NCBI GenBank assembly: GCA_937904325.1
Contig: CALGTK010000134.1
Span: 1 to 54,779 of the forward strand
DNA from: an uncultured Planctomyces sp.
GTDB taxonomy: Bacteria > Planctomycetota > Planctomycetia > Planctomycetales > Planctomycetaceae
DNA: 54,779 bases
Direction of reading: 5' to 3'
In this document: positions 29,136 to 37,550 of the stretch, one piece after another
Layout: every line of letters starts with the position of its first letter
Position numbering within the stretch: position 1 is the first letter of the stretch
Notes under the pieces: model-generated
What the model saw: only the letters and a program-made list of their open reading frames with translations
What the model was told of the DNA's origin: nothing
Database searches by the model: none
Translations under genes and position numbers: made by a program

Positions 29136-30496
29136 TCAGCTTCTGGAATTCGGCAATGTGCAACTCTTTCACTCGCCTGTGTGTGTGCGTAATTCTGCCG
29201 ATACTCCACCTGAGTGTGGGTACTTCGAGTTTCGCTCAGACAATGGACACTGACTGGCCATCGTGGCGCGGTCCTCGAGGTGACGGAAGCTGGAACGCAC
29301 CTCGTATTACAGACAAATGGCCGACTGAAGGACTTACCACTGAGTGGTCCCTGGAGATCGGTGGTGGTTATTCCGGAATATCGGTTTCGGCAGACCGAGT
29401 TATCACGATGGATCGCCGAGTCGTTGAAGATTCTGACACGGCAACCAACAAAGAAGCCCCTGCGACTTCCAAATTGGCGTTTGAACGTGTTCTCTGTCGG
29501 GATCTGAAAACGGGACAAGAGATATGGACGTTCGAGTACGAGCAACCGTACGACGATCTTGACTACGGCAACGGCCCCCGAGCTGCTCCGACGATTCACG
29601 GCAACGTCGTTTTGACAATCGGCGCGCTCGGCAAGTTGAACTGTCTGAATACCGCAGACGGATCGGTAGTCTGGGCACGCGATCTCGTTAAGGAGTTCAA
29701 CGGTCGACCACCGATGTGGGGCTATGCGGCGTCGCCATTGGTTTACAACGGAGCAGTCATCGTAGTCGCAGGCGGCCCGGACGGCTTCTGCATCCTGGCG
29801 TTTGAACTGCAGAGCGGCCAACTGAAATGGCATTCGCTGAGTGATGAGGCCGGCTATTCGTGGCCGGTGCTCGTTCAGCGGCAAGACCACTTGCAACTCG
29901 TCTGCTGGACGCCTTCGCACATTCGAGGAATCAACGCGGCTGATGGACGATCACTCTGGAACGTTCCCTACGAAGTGACATACGGTGTCTCAATTGCAAC
30001 ACCTATCGTTCACGAAAACGTTGTTCTGGTGTGCGGATACTGGGCAGGCTCACGAGCGATCAAGCTTGGTGAAAAACCGGAAGACGCGACGCTTCTCTGG
30101 GAAGAGAATCGCTATCTTCGGGGCCTGATGTCTCAACCGCTTTACCGAGACGGTCACGTCTACCTGCTCGATAAGCAGTATGGACTGACGTGTTTCGAAT
30201 TTAAAACCGGCAAGAAGCTGTGGGATGACAAAAACACGCTGACTCCCCGAGGACGTAATCCGCAGGCGAGTATCGTCTGGCTGAACGAAGAGGGTCGCGC
30301 GAATCGCAACCGCATCATTGCTCTCAACTCCGAAGGAGAACTTGTATTGGCGACGATCACTCCCGACGGATTCACAGAGCAAGCCAGAAGTAAAATCATC
30401 GATCCAACGTGGTCCCATCCGGCATTCATTGGGCATCGAATATTGGCACGCTCTGATCAGAAACTGGTTTGTGTTCGGTTGCGGGCAGCGGACTGA
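29132..30496 (+). CDS. Secreted PQQ-like beta-propeller repeat protein (copy 2)
   Basis: 454 residues from the ATG overlapping the PhyH stop. The signal peptide runs through RLCVCVILPILHLSVG with cleavage likely after SFA; an internal ATG at 29156 could also start it. The mature part begins TDWPSWRGPRGDG and continues with propeller repeats (VLCRDLKTGQEIWTFEY, LNTADGSVVWARDL, INAADGRSLWNVPY, FEFKTGKKLWDDKN). Translational coupling to the dioxygenase is suggested by the 4-base overlap, although one product is cytoplasmic and the other exported. Convergent with the FAH gene, with only 9 bases between stops. Confidence 0.85.
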   Translation: MISFWNSAMCNSFTRLCVCVILPILHLSVGTSSFAQTMDTDWPSWRGPRGDGSWNAPRITDKWPTEGLTTEWSLEIGGGYSGISVSADRVITMDRRVVEDSDTATNKEAPATSKLAFERVLCRDLKTGQEIWTFEYEQPYDDLDYGNGPRAAPTIHGNVVLTIGALGKLNCLNTADGSVVWARDLVKEFNGRPPMWGYAASPLVYNGAVIVVAGGPDGFCILAFELQSGQLKWHSLSDEAGYSWPVLVQRQDHLQLVCWTPSHIRGINAADGRSLWNVPYEVTYGVSIATPIVHENVVLVCGYWAGSRAIKLGEKPEDATLLWEENRYLRGLMSQPLYRDGHVYLLDKQYGLTCFEFKTGKKLWDDKNTLTPRGRNPQASIVWLNEEGRANRNRIIALNSEGELVLATITPDGFTEQARSKIIDPTWSHPAFIGHRILARSDQKLVCVRLRAAD

Positions 30497-30505
30497 AATT
30501 AGCTG

Positions 30506-31492
30506 TCACACTACGACACGATTTCGCAGAATACCCAATGGCTCGGCTTCCAGTTCGACGGTGTCACCTGGTTGAAGCCAGCGGTCGAGTTCCAGGCCGC
30601 AGCCTCCGGGGACGGTTCCGGAGCCGATGAAATCTCCCGGATACAGTGTTTCGTCACGGGAGATGTATTCGATAATCTCGGCGAAGCTGAAGTGCATCTC
30701 TGAACTTGATCCGCAGCTCCATTCTTCGCCGTTGACGCATGCCCGCAACGTGATTTCGTCGGAAACTTCGTCCGGCGTGACAAGCCACGGGCCGATGGCG
30801 TTGCCCGTGTCGAAGTCTTTACTCTTGGCGGGTCCGAGGCGGCCGGTCATTTCTTCGGCCTGAGTATCTCGCGCGCTGAAGTCGTTGAAGAGGCTGTATC
30901 CGGCGATGTGTTCTGCAACCTTGCTGGCTGCGATATTGCGACCTGCTTTCCCGATGAAGATTCCAAATTCGAGTTCAAAGTCGAGACGCTTAGAAAACGA
31001 CGGCCATCGAACATCCACCTCGTGGCCAACCACGCTGTTAGGATTTCCTTTGTAATAGATAGGGCGTTCGTACCAAACCGGTGGAGGTCGCAGAAAACCT
31101 TTGCCAAACAGCCGCTCCATCCCTCTGTCCAGAAACACCAGCGTCGGAGCTTTCCAACTGGCGATTGTGCGGGTTGCCTGGATGAGGTGCCGCTCAAAGG
31201 CCAGGCAGTCACGGATGGACCGTGGGCGAGGAACGGGTGCCAGCAGCGTTACCTCGCTGAGTGGAATGATCGAGTCTGAGTTTCCATCGGATTCTGATTC
31301 TTTCGCCAGATCACGCGCAAGATCAAACGCTTCTTCGCCAGCTTCAAGCATTGCCATTGTCGAGGCAAGCATCTGTGGTTGTTCGTCGGCAAAATGCTGA
31401 GCTGCAGCCTGGAGATCGACAAGGCCAGCCCCTGACAACGTGATCACACCCGTCTTTGGATCGTCGCCCTGGCTGAACGTGACAAGTTTCAT
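30506..31492 (-). CDS. Fumarylacetoacetate hydrolase (FAH)-family protein
   Basis: 328 residues. FAH-family enzymes hydrolyse C-C bonds of acylpyruvates or decarboxylate/hydrate related dienoates. Landmarks are PRPRSIRDCLAFERHL, VGHEVDVRWPSFSKRLDFE, where the two Glu of ELEFGIFIGK bind metal, YSLFNDFSARDTQ, and the closing GDFIGSGTVPGGCGLELDR with LQPGDTVELE. The ATG overlaps the stop of the upstream cyclase pseudogene (TCATGA), so the two were translationally coupled. Context is an aromatic or heterocycle catabolic run with molybdo-hydroxylase genes further upstream. Substrate unknown. Confidence 0.9.
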   Translation of the reverse strand: MKLVTFSQGDDPKTGVITLSGAGLVDLQAAAQHFADEQPQMLASTMAMLEAGEEAFDLARDLAKESESDGNSDSIIPLSEVTLLAPVPRPRSIRDCLAFERHLIQATRTIASWKAPTLVFLDRGMERLFGKGFLRPPPVWYERPIYYKGNPNSVVGHEVDVRWPSFSKRLDFELEFGIFIGKAGRNIAASKVAEHIAGYSLFNDFSARDTQAEEMTGRLGPAKSKDFDTGNAIGPWLVTPDEVSDEITLRACVNGEEWSCGSSSEMHFSFAEIIEYISRDETLYPGDFIGSGTVPGGCGLELDRWLQPGDTVELEAEPLGILRNRVVV

Positions 31493-32261
31493 GAAGAGAC
31501 CTCGTCGATCATCGCAACCGCTCGCGTGGGGTCAGCGGAACCGCCCTTAACTTTCAACGGGAACGCACAAACGGTAACTCCAGTCGATGGTAACTGATCC
31601 AGGTTGGCGAGACGCTCCATGTGGCAGTATTCCTTCTCGACGCCAACGTAGTGGGCCGCCCGGAAGACGTCGGAACGGTTCGAAGCTCGTGCGTTCTCTG
31701 CCTGTACGGCCAGTGGAGCATCCCAGCCCCAGGCATCGATGCCCATGACCTTGATCCCCTGAACGATGAGCCAGGAGTTGCTTCGGCGTTCACTCCTGGT
31801 CCAGACGAAAAGTAGTCACGTTGTCCCCACTTCTGATCATTGTCCGTCCTGATAAGAACAATTTCACCGGGAGAAAGCGTATGGCCGATGCTGGTCATGG
31901 CCGACTGAACATCGTCCAGCGTTGCCGACGACTTTGTGTCGACATCCCGAATATCCAGAACGACGCCCCGCCCGTGGCACCACTCCAACGGGATCTGGTC
32001 AATCGCCTTTGCCGGTCGACCTTCGCACTCCGGACCGTAGTGCCAGGGAGCATCCATATGAGTCGTGCCGTGCGTCGATAACGCGATATTTTCGTTTGCC
32101 CATCCGAGCCCCGTCTTCCAATGTTGCTTCTTCGCACCGCATAGAAATCGGATCACGAACGCACCGAACTTGTGTCCCTGGTACGTCACCCGATTGCGAG
32201 CCCACCACGGCGACCAGGCATCGTCGTTTTCCAGCGGCAAACTCAGGTCGACACACTTCAT
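31489..32261 (-). pseudogene. Cyclase-family (kynurenine-formamidase-like) gene broken by a 1-base frameshift
   Basis: Two frames together give one cyclase-family protein. The first (32261 down to about 31775) has KCVDLSLPLENDD, the metal motif STHGTTHMDAPWHYG, and LIRTDNDQKWGQRDYFSSG. The second (about 31770 down to 31489) continues GIDAWGWDAPLAVQ to MERLANLDQLPSTG. At 31771-31778 the minus strand reads ACTCCTGG, where ACT CCC TGG would keep the frame and give TPWLIVQGIKVMGIDA. The intact paralogue at 47884 reads VLWLIEQGIKVIGIDA at the same place. So one base is missing, either a true mutation or a sequence error. Cyclase relatives hydrolyse N-formyl or cyclic amide bonds. Coupled to the FAH gene. 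Confidence 0.88.
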
Positions 32262-32290
32262 ATAAGAAGTAACCTTGCGACGACTGCAGG

Positions 32291-32348
32291 GTGGGCACTA
32301 ACCACCAGAATACAAAAAGCGTTTAACTCACTGATGGGCAGTGCCCAC
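32291..32348. repeat. Inverted repeat pair, GTGGGCACT type
   Basis: GTGGGCACT at 32291-32299 is repeated inverted at 32340-32348 (AGTGCCCAC), separated by 40 bases. Each arm sits in its own small palindrome (GGGCA-GTGCCC at the right arm). It lies between the tdk stop and the cyclase start on the minus strand, so it could form a transcript hairpin or be a REP-like pair. Confidence 0.65.
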
Positions 32349-32365
32349 TCTATCAAATCGCGACC

Positions 32366-32974
32366 TCAGTCTTTGAATGGAAGTTCGTTCGTCTGCCGCG
32401 TGACGATACCTTCTTTAAAGTGCCGCCGACAGACAGACATGTAAGTCTCGTTGCCGCCGATCTTGACCTGTGCACCGTCGCGAAGCGGTTTGCCATCCTC
32501 GCCAAGTCTCAGCACCATTGTTGCTTTGCGGCCGCAATGACAGATCGTCTTGATTTCGGTCAGGCTGTCAGCCCAGGCAAGCAGGTTCTCGCTACCTTCG
32601 AACAGGTTGCCCTGGAAGTCGGTTCTCAGACCGTAGGCCAGAACAGGAATATCCAGTTCGTCAACGACGTCACTGAGTTGCCGCACCTGCTGCTTTGTCA
32701 GGAATTGGGCTTCGTCAACAAGTACGCAGTGGACGGGGCTTGCCTGGTGCAGTTCTTTGATTCGGTCCAGCAGGTTGTCGCTCTGGACGAAGGTCGTTGC
32801 TTCAGCGTTGAGCCCAATGCGCGATTCCACTTTGCCTTCGCCACTGCGGTTATCCAACTGAGGAGTCAGCACGAGCGGATTCATCCCCCGCTCTTTGTAG
32901 TTGTAGCTCGACTGCAGGAGAGTCGTGGACTTCCCTGCGTTCATCGCCGAGTAGTAGAAGTAAAACTTCGCCAT
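32366..32974 (-). CDS. tdk: Thymidine kinase (type II)
   Basis: 202 residues, the length of bacterial Tdk. It phosphorylates thymidine with ATP in the salvage pathway. Walker A is [14 protein letters not shown] near residue 8, the catalytic Glu is E88 in [12 protein letters not shown], and the zinc ribbon is formed by CHCGRKA and the later VCRRHF (C-x-C and C-x-x-H). It starts 10 bases after the stop of the molybdopterin subunit gene, so it is probably on the same transcript, though functionally unrelated. Confidence 0.96.
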   Translation of the reverse strand: MAKFYFYYSAMNAGKSTTLLQSSYNYKERGMNPLVLTPQLDNRSGEGKVESRIGLNAEATTFVQSDNLLDRIKELHQASPVHCVLVDEAQFLTKQQVRQLSDVVDELDIPVLAYGLRTDFQGNLFEGSENLLAWADSLTEIKTICHCGRKATMVLRLGEDGKPLRDGAQVKIGGNETYMSVCRRHFKEGIVTRQTNELPFKD

Positions 32975-32984
32975 AACGGTCGCG

Positions 32985-35255
32985 TTACTTCTTCAGGATT
33001 TCGGCGCACACCTTGTGAGGTGCCATCGGCAGATCTCGCATTCGCACGCCGACGGCGTCGTAGATGGCGTTGGCGATGGCGGCCGGCGGAGGGCAGATCG
33101 GAACTTCGCCCACGCCTCGGACTCCGTAAGGATGTCCGGGATCGGGGACTTCAACGAGGATCGTTTCGATCATCGGCACGTCGTAGATCGTCGGAATTCG
33201 ATAGTCCAGGAACGACGCGTTTCGCATCGAACCTTCTTCGCCGTACCAGTATTCCTCGTTCAGTGCCCAGCCAATTCCCTGGACAGCTCCGCCTTGCAGT
33301 TGGCCTTCGACGTAGCTCGGGTGAATGGCTGTCCCAACGTCCTGGGCAACGGTGTAACGCAGGATCTGAACCTTGCCGGTGTCCGCGTCGACTTCCACAT
33401 CGGCACAGTGAGTCCCGAACGCTCCCGCCTGAGCCTCTTCGCTGGCTGTGCCTCGTCCAGCGATCGGTCCACCGGTCGCGTTGATCTTTGCCGCGAGTTC
33501 TTTGAATGTGAACCGGTTGTCGCCTGAGCCGATGATACAGCCGTCTTCGTAGCGAACGTCGGTTTCGTCGCAGTCCCAGATCATCGCCGCGCGATCACAC
33601 ATTTGTTGCTGGATATCTTTGCCAGCGTTGATGGCGGCGATGCCCGTTGCAAAGGTGACCCGACTTCCGCCGGTGACGTCGGTGTAGCCGACGCTGTCGG
33701 TGTCGACGACGGCCGGTTTGACTTCTTCAGCTGTGATGCCCAGGCATTCGGCAAGCTGCATGGCAAGTCCCGCTCGCGAGCCACCGATGTCTGTTGAACC
33801 CTCGACCAGAGAGACAGTTCCGTCTGGATTCACGGTCGCGGTCGCGGCTGACTTCAGGCCGCAGTTGAACCAGAAGCCGGTGGCAATGCCGCGTCCCTGA
33901 AACTTGCCAGTCAGCGGCGTCTGGTAATGATCGCTGTCCCTGATGGCCTGTACGGTTTCGATCATGCCGACCTTGCCATAGACCGGACCGTCGACTCGGC
34001 GGACACCTTCCTGGGCGGCGTTGTTCAATCGAAATTCGGCGGGCTCAATGTCGAGTTCTTTGCAGATTTCATCAACGATCGTTTCCGTCGCGAAGCAGAC
34101 CTGCGTCGAACCCGGAGCCCGGTAGGCGTTAGTTCGAGGCTTATTCACGCAAACGTCGAAGCCATCGACCTTGGCGTTCGGGACGTCGTAACACGAGAAA
34201 ACGCACATGCAGCCAGGGGCGATCGGTGAGCCTGTGTACGCTCCCGCTTCAAAGGCGATCCATGCTTCTCCAGAGGTGATCTTGCCGTCTTTGGTCGCTC
34301 CAATTTTCACCTTCATGTGCGAACCTGGCGTCGGGCCGGTTGCTTCGAAAACGGCGGCACGATCCATGACCAGCTTGACCGGCTGTCCCGTTTTCTTTGA
34401 CAGGCCGGCTGCGACCGGTGGCAGGTAGACTGAAATCTTTCCGCCAAAGCCGCCGCCGATTTCCGTCGGGATGACTTTGACATCGGAGATGGGAACGCCG
34501 CACAGTTCGGCGGTCTGGTGTCGAACGCTGAACGTACCCTGGGTGCAGGTCCAGACGGTGATCTTGCCGTCGGCATTCCAGTGAGCGGTCGAGGCGTGCG
34601 GCTCGATGTAGCCCTGGTGGACCGTCGCCGTATCGAACTCTCGCTCGACGACGATGTCCGCTTCTTCGAACCCTTTGACGATGTCGCCTTTCTCGAAAAC
34701 AAAGTGCTTGGCGACGTTGGTGTTTTTCGAAGCGTCGTCAGATGCCGGATGAGAACCCAGCGACTCCGTGCGAATATCGTCGTTGAGAACTGGCGCGTCG
34801 TCGGCCATCGCCTTCACAACGTCGAGGACTGGCTCAAGGACTTCGAAGTCGACTTCGATCAGCTGGCAGGCTTCCTCGGCAATGTGAATTGTGTCGGCGG
34901 CAACGGCAGCGATCGCGTGGCCCTTGTAGAGCACTTTTTCCTTAGCCAGAACGTTGGCATTGAGATGCCGCATGTTGACCGCACCTTCGCCGAGTTCGAC
35001 GATTCGATCGCCCTGCTCTGGCAGGTCGGCGTTGGTCAGGACTGCTCGCACACCAGCCAGTGCTTCAGCCCTGGACGTGTCGATCGATTTGATATTGGCA
35101 TGAGCGTGCGGGCTGCGGAGCGTCGCCCCGAAGAGCATGCCCGTCAGTTGAGTATCCGCGCCGTATTGAGCTCGGCCAGTGACTTTGTCGACGCCATCGT
35201 GGCGGACAGGTCGAGTTCCGATAACTTTGTATTGGGGCTTTTCAGCAGTAGCCAT
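32985..35255 (-). CDS. Xanthine-dehydrogenase-family molybdopterin-binding subunit
   Basis: 756 residues, the large subunit of a three-subunit molybdenum hydroxylase. These enzymes hydroxylate N-heterocycles, aldehydes or aromatic CoA thioesters using water. The N-terminal domain shows [20 protein letters not shown]. Pterin-binding parts include [15 protein letters not shown] and [16 protein letters not shown]. The catalytic base is E717 in [14 protein letters not shown]. The [17 protein letters not shown] segment is typical of the family. No CO-dehydrogenase AYRCSFR loop is seen, arguing against CoxL. AGGAGG lies 5 nt before the ATG. It follows the 2Fe-2S gene by 75 bases. Substrate unknown; a purine, nicotinate-like or aromatic compound is likely. 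Confidence 0.93.
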   Translation of the reverse strand: MATAEKPQYKVIGTRPVRHDGVDKVTGRAQYGADTQLTGMLFGATLRSPHAHANIKSIDTSRAEALAGVRAVLTNADLPEQGDRIVELGEGAVNMRHLNANVLAKEKVLYKGHAIAAVAADTIHIAEEACQLIEVDFEVLEPVLDVVKAMADDAPVLNDDIRTESLGSHPASDDASKNTNVAKHFVFEKGDIVKGFEEADIVVEREFDTATVHQGYIEPHASTAHWNADGKITVWTCTQGTFSVRHQTAELCGVPISDVKVIPTEIGGGFGGKISVYLPPVAAGLSKKTGQPVKLVMDRAAVFEATGPTPGSHMKVKIGATKDGKITSGEAWIAFEAGAYTGSPIAPGCMCVFSCYDVPNAKVDGFDVCVNKPRTNAYRAPGSTQVCFATETIVDEICKELDIEPAEFRLNNAAQEGVRRVDGPVYGKVGMIETVQAIRDSDHYQTPLTGKFQGRGIATGFWFNCGLKSAATATVNPDGTVSLVEGSTDIGGSRAGLAMQLAECLGITAEEVKPAVVDTDSVGYTDVTGGSRVTFATGIAAINAGKDIQQQMCDRAAMIWDCDETDVRYEDGCIIGSGDNRFTFKELAAKINATGGPIAGRGTASEEAQAGAFGTHCADVEVDADTGKVQILRYTVAQDVGTAIHPSYVEGQLQGGAVQGIGWALNEEYWYGEEGSMRNASFLDYRIPTIYDVPMIETILVEVPDPGHPYGVRGVGEVPICPPPAAIANAIYDAVGVRMRDLPMAPHKVCAEILKK

Positions 35256-35301
35256 AATCGCCTCCTGGGGTTTGCCCGGGATGTGTTGTGTCTTGAAAAC
35301 T

Positions 35302-35325
35302 TGAGAACCTGAGAACCTGAGAACC
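35302..35325. repeat. Three tandem copies of an 8-base unit
   Basis: TGAGAACC occurs three times in a row in the 75-base gap between the 2Fe-2S and molybdopterin subunit genes. On the mRNA strand this reads GGTTCTCA. Too short to assign a role; a slippage product. Confidence 0.8.
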
Positions 35326-35330
35326 TGAAC

Positions 35331-35816
35331 TCAGGCGTTAGCGGTCTGCCGTTGTTCGGCGGCGTCCTGTACGGCTTTGACGATCTTGTCGTAGCCAGTG
35401 CAACGGCAAAGGTTGCCGGAGAGGTAGAAGCGGATTTCTTCTTCGCTGGGCGTCGGGTTTTCTTCGAGCAAAGATTCTGTCTGCATGATGAAACCCGGTG
35501 TGCAGATGCCACACTGCAGAGCCGCGCCTTCCAGGAAAGCGCCTTGCACTTCGTCGAGATGATTTCCGCAGGCGACACCTTCGATGGTCTTCAGCTCGGC
35601 GCCCTCGACTTCGACGGCCAGGACCAGGCAACTGTCGACCGGGCGACCATCCATCTGCACAGTACACGCTCCACAGTTGCCGTTGGAACAACCCTCCTTC
35701 GTGCCGGTCAGGCCGAGCACGTCGCGCAGCGCTTCCAACAGCGTCTGTTGAGGCTTGCAGAGGAAATCGTGTGTGTCCCCGTTGATCGTCGTGGTGACGA
35801 CTCGCTTTTTCGCCAT
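35331..35816 (-). CDS. Xanthine-dehydrogenase-family 2Fe-2S subunit
   Basis: 161 residues, the usual small subunit length. Two [2Fe-2S] clusters carry electrons from the molybdenum centre to FAD. The plant-ferredoxin-like N-terminal cluster is bound by KEGCSNGNCGACTVQMDG, with a fourth Cys in VDSCLVL. The second, C-terminal helical cluster is bound by LQCGICTPGFIM and GNLCRCTGYDKI. GIC replaces the more usual GFC. Middle gene of the FAD, Fe-S, Mo order on the minus strand. Confidence 0.95.
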   Translation of the reverse strand: MAKKRVVTTTINGDTHDFLCKPQQTLLEALRDVLGLTGTKEGCSNGNCGACTVQMDGRPVDSCLVLAVEVEGAELKTIEGVACGNHLDEVQGAFLEGAALQCGICTPGFIMQTESLLEENPTPSEEEIRFYLSGNLCRCTGYDKIVKAVQDAAEQRQTANA

Positions 35817-35834
35817 GATGAGTCCGCCTGTCTG

Positions 35835-35940
35835 TAGGTCAGGCTGTGCCTGACAAAATTGACGTTTATGTTTTTAAGTTTGCGTTTTGAACAAGAGAAA
35901 ACACTGCAATAAACTACTTCGTCAGGCAGAGCCTGACCTA
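35835..35940. repeat. Inverted pair of GTCAGGC palindromes inside the molybdo-hydroxylase operon
   Basis: GTCAGGC-tgt-GCCTGAC at 35838-35854 and GTCAGGC-aga-GCCTGAC at 35921-35937 are each perfect 7-bp hairpins. With their TAG/CTA flanks they are inverted copies of one 20-base element (35835-35854 against 35921-35940). They bracket 66 AT-rich bases between the FAD and 2Fe-2S subunit genes. They could stop or attenuate transcription or protect the mRNA end. Layout is that of a REP/BIME pair. Confidence 0.85.
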
Positions 35941-35947
35941 CGGAAAA

Positions 35948-36844
35948 TTAATGTCCGGGCTTGTAGCAGATGGCTTCGCCGCGAGCCTGAGACACCGCCG
36001 CGTTGATCACTCGTTCGATGAGAACGCCGATCAAGTGTGTTCGGTATTCCGCCGTGCCTCGCATGTCTGTAATCGGTGTGGCGATTTCCTTTGCAGCGGC
36101 AGCCGCATTTGCGATTGATTCCGCGTTGACTGGCTGCCCCGCCAGTGCGTCGCTGGCTGCCTGAGCGAACAATGGTGTCGCCGCGACAGCTCCCAGAGCA
36201 ATTCTGGCCGAGCCGAAGTTCTGCTGGTTTTCGTCCAGCTCGACCGACGCACCCACGCTGACAACGGCGATGTCCATTTCGTTTCGCGGGATGAAGCGGC
36301 GATAGTGGGATCCGCTGTTGGCCGCTCGTGCCGGGAACTTGATCTCGACGAGCAATTCACCAGCTTCCAGGACGTTCTTGCCCGGTGCCGTGCAAAAGTC
36401 TTCGGCAGCGACTTCGCGAGTTCCGTTCGGCCCCGCGATGACACAGACGCCGCCCAGCACGATGAGGCTCGGAATTGAATCAGCAGCCGGGCCGGAGTTG
36501 CACAGGTTTCCACCAACGCTCGCTCGGCTTTGAATCTGAATGCCGCCGATAATGCGACAACTGTCCGTCAAAGCGGCATACTGCTGCGAAATTTCAGGCG
36601 TGCCGTAGATTTTGTAACACGGCACGGCTGCTCCGAGGCGAAGTCCGTCTCCGTTGAGCTCAAGCACGTTGAGCTCGTTTATCTTCTTGACGTCGATCAG
36701 CAGATCCGGTTCGAGTCGACCGGTTCGAACGTGGTCGATGAGGTCCGTTCCTCCAGCCAGCGGTTTCGCGGATCCGTCCTGCTGAGCAAGAAGCTCGATC
36801 GCCGTGCTGAGGGTGGTGGGGGCTTCGTATTCAAAGTCGCGCAT
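35948..36844 (-). CDS. Xanthine-dehydrogenase-family FAD-binding subunit
   Basis: 298 residues of the CoxM/HcrB-like family. The FAD-binding loops are LAGGTDLIDHVRTG near residue 30 and IQIQSRASVGGNLCNSGPAADSIP near residue 105, both standard. The C-terminal CO_deh_flav_C domain follows (MDIAVVSVGASVEL). It accepts electrons from the 2Fe-2S subunit. First gene of the minus-strand molybdo-hydroxylase unit; separated from the 2Fe-2S gene by the palindrome pair at 35835-35940. Confidence 0.93.
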   Translation of the reverse strand: MRDFEYEAPTTLSTAIELLAQQDGSAKPLAGGTDLIDHVRTGRLEPDLLIDVKKINELNVLELNGDGLRLGAAVPCYKIYGTPEISQQYAALTDSCRIIGGIQIQSRASVGGNLCNSGPAADSIPSLIVLGGVCVIAGPNGTREVAAEDFCTAPGKNVLEAGELLVEIKFPARAANSGSHYRRFIPRNEMDIAVVSVGASVELDENQQNFGSARIALGAVAATPLFAQAASDALAGQPVNAESIANAAAAAKEIATPITDMRGTAEYRTHLIGVLIERVINAAVSQARGEAICYKPGH

Positions 36845-37050
36845 AACTGTTTCTCACTGGTGCCGTCAAAGCCGTCTTTGATGATCAGTTTAGAGTAACG
36901 GCACGGCACGACCGAGCAACCCATCAGAGGTCTCTGGTTTGATCTTGCTGACCGACCGCGGATAACTCGGATTAGTCCAGATGGCGGAGGATGCTCCAGA
37001 AAGCCATCCGCACTTATCGATGTAATCCGTCGTTAATATCTTCTGAACGG

Positions 37051-37127
37051 GAACGCAGAGATCACACAGGCCGCGTCGAGAATCATAAGGAATCTCCGTG
37101 TACTCTGCGTTTTTCGCCTCTGCGTTC
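37051..37127. repeat. 77-base element with perfect 10-base inverted ends
   Basis: GAACGCAGAG at 37051-37060 is matched by CTCTGCGTTC at 37118-37127, and a further ACTCTGCG lies within (37102-37109). The pattern of 'ACGCAGAG' blocks plus CACGGAG is one I know as a recurring intergenic repeat in many environmental bacterial genomes, often misread as a small gene. The leftward open frame over it (36890-37129) is therefore not annotated. Confidence 0.65.
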
Positions 37128-37208
37128 AAAAAAAAACATCCTGCTGCTGAAATTCGCGTGAAAAGGATCTGCTCGTTGAACTGTACTGGTCTGTTCGGTG
37201 CTCGCTGG

Positions 37209-37467
37209 ATGAGTGAATCACCGACAACAAGGTATCAGCCTGCGGGTCTGGCTGGCGTGGGAGCAGTTTGTCGGGCTGTACGCGCCGCGGGTGTACGGTT
37301 TCGCTCGGCAGAATGGTCTGCAGGATGCCGACGCGGCCGACATCGCTCAGGACGTGCTGAGGTCGGTCGCTCAGCAGATGCGGCAGTGGCAGTTCGATCC
37401 GCAGCGAAGTTCCTTGCGCGGCGGGCGGGCTTCGAGTGAGCCGATGGATGCGTCGCGACAGCGGTGA
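37209..37467 (+). pseudogene. Remnant of an ECF sigma-70 family gene
   Basis: The frame from about 37213 reads SLRVWLAWEQFVGLYAPRV, then YGFARQNGLQDADAADIAQ and DVLRSVAQQMRQWQFDPQR. This is region 2 of planctomycete-type ECF sigma factors, covering core binding and -10 recognition. The probable original start MSESPTTR (ATG 37209) lies in another frame, and about seven residues typical of the R-D linker before AWEQF are missing, so a small deletion with frameshift is inferred. After SSLRGG the homology stops; region 4 is absent and the frame ends at 37467. It cannot encode a working sigma factor. Confidence 0.75.
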
Positions 37468-37550
37468 GTGTGCAACCCTGGAACTGGTCGCGGTTAAGGG
37501 GGCAGGCACAACCTGAGGTGACTCCCGGAGGTTCCGGCACGTATTTGCAC

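Noticed and set aside
32985-35255. Annotation as CO dehydrogenase large subunit (CoxL)
   Set aside because: The AYRCSFR active-site loop of form I CoxL was not seen, so only the broader xanthine-dehydrogenase family is claimed.
32420-35312. Rightward open frames opposite tdk and the molybdopterin subunit gene
   Set aside because: Antisense shadows of well-supported genes; sequences are low in recognisable motifs and lack ribosome sites.
36890-37129. Leftward open frame of 79 codons
   Set aside because: It covers the 77-base inverted-end repeat; translated repeats of this type are a common false gene.
37209-37467. A functional short sigma factor
   Set aside because: Region 4 is missing and the start is out of frame with region 2, so a remnant is more likely.
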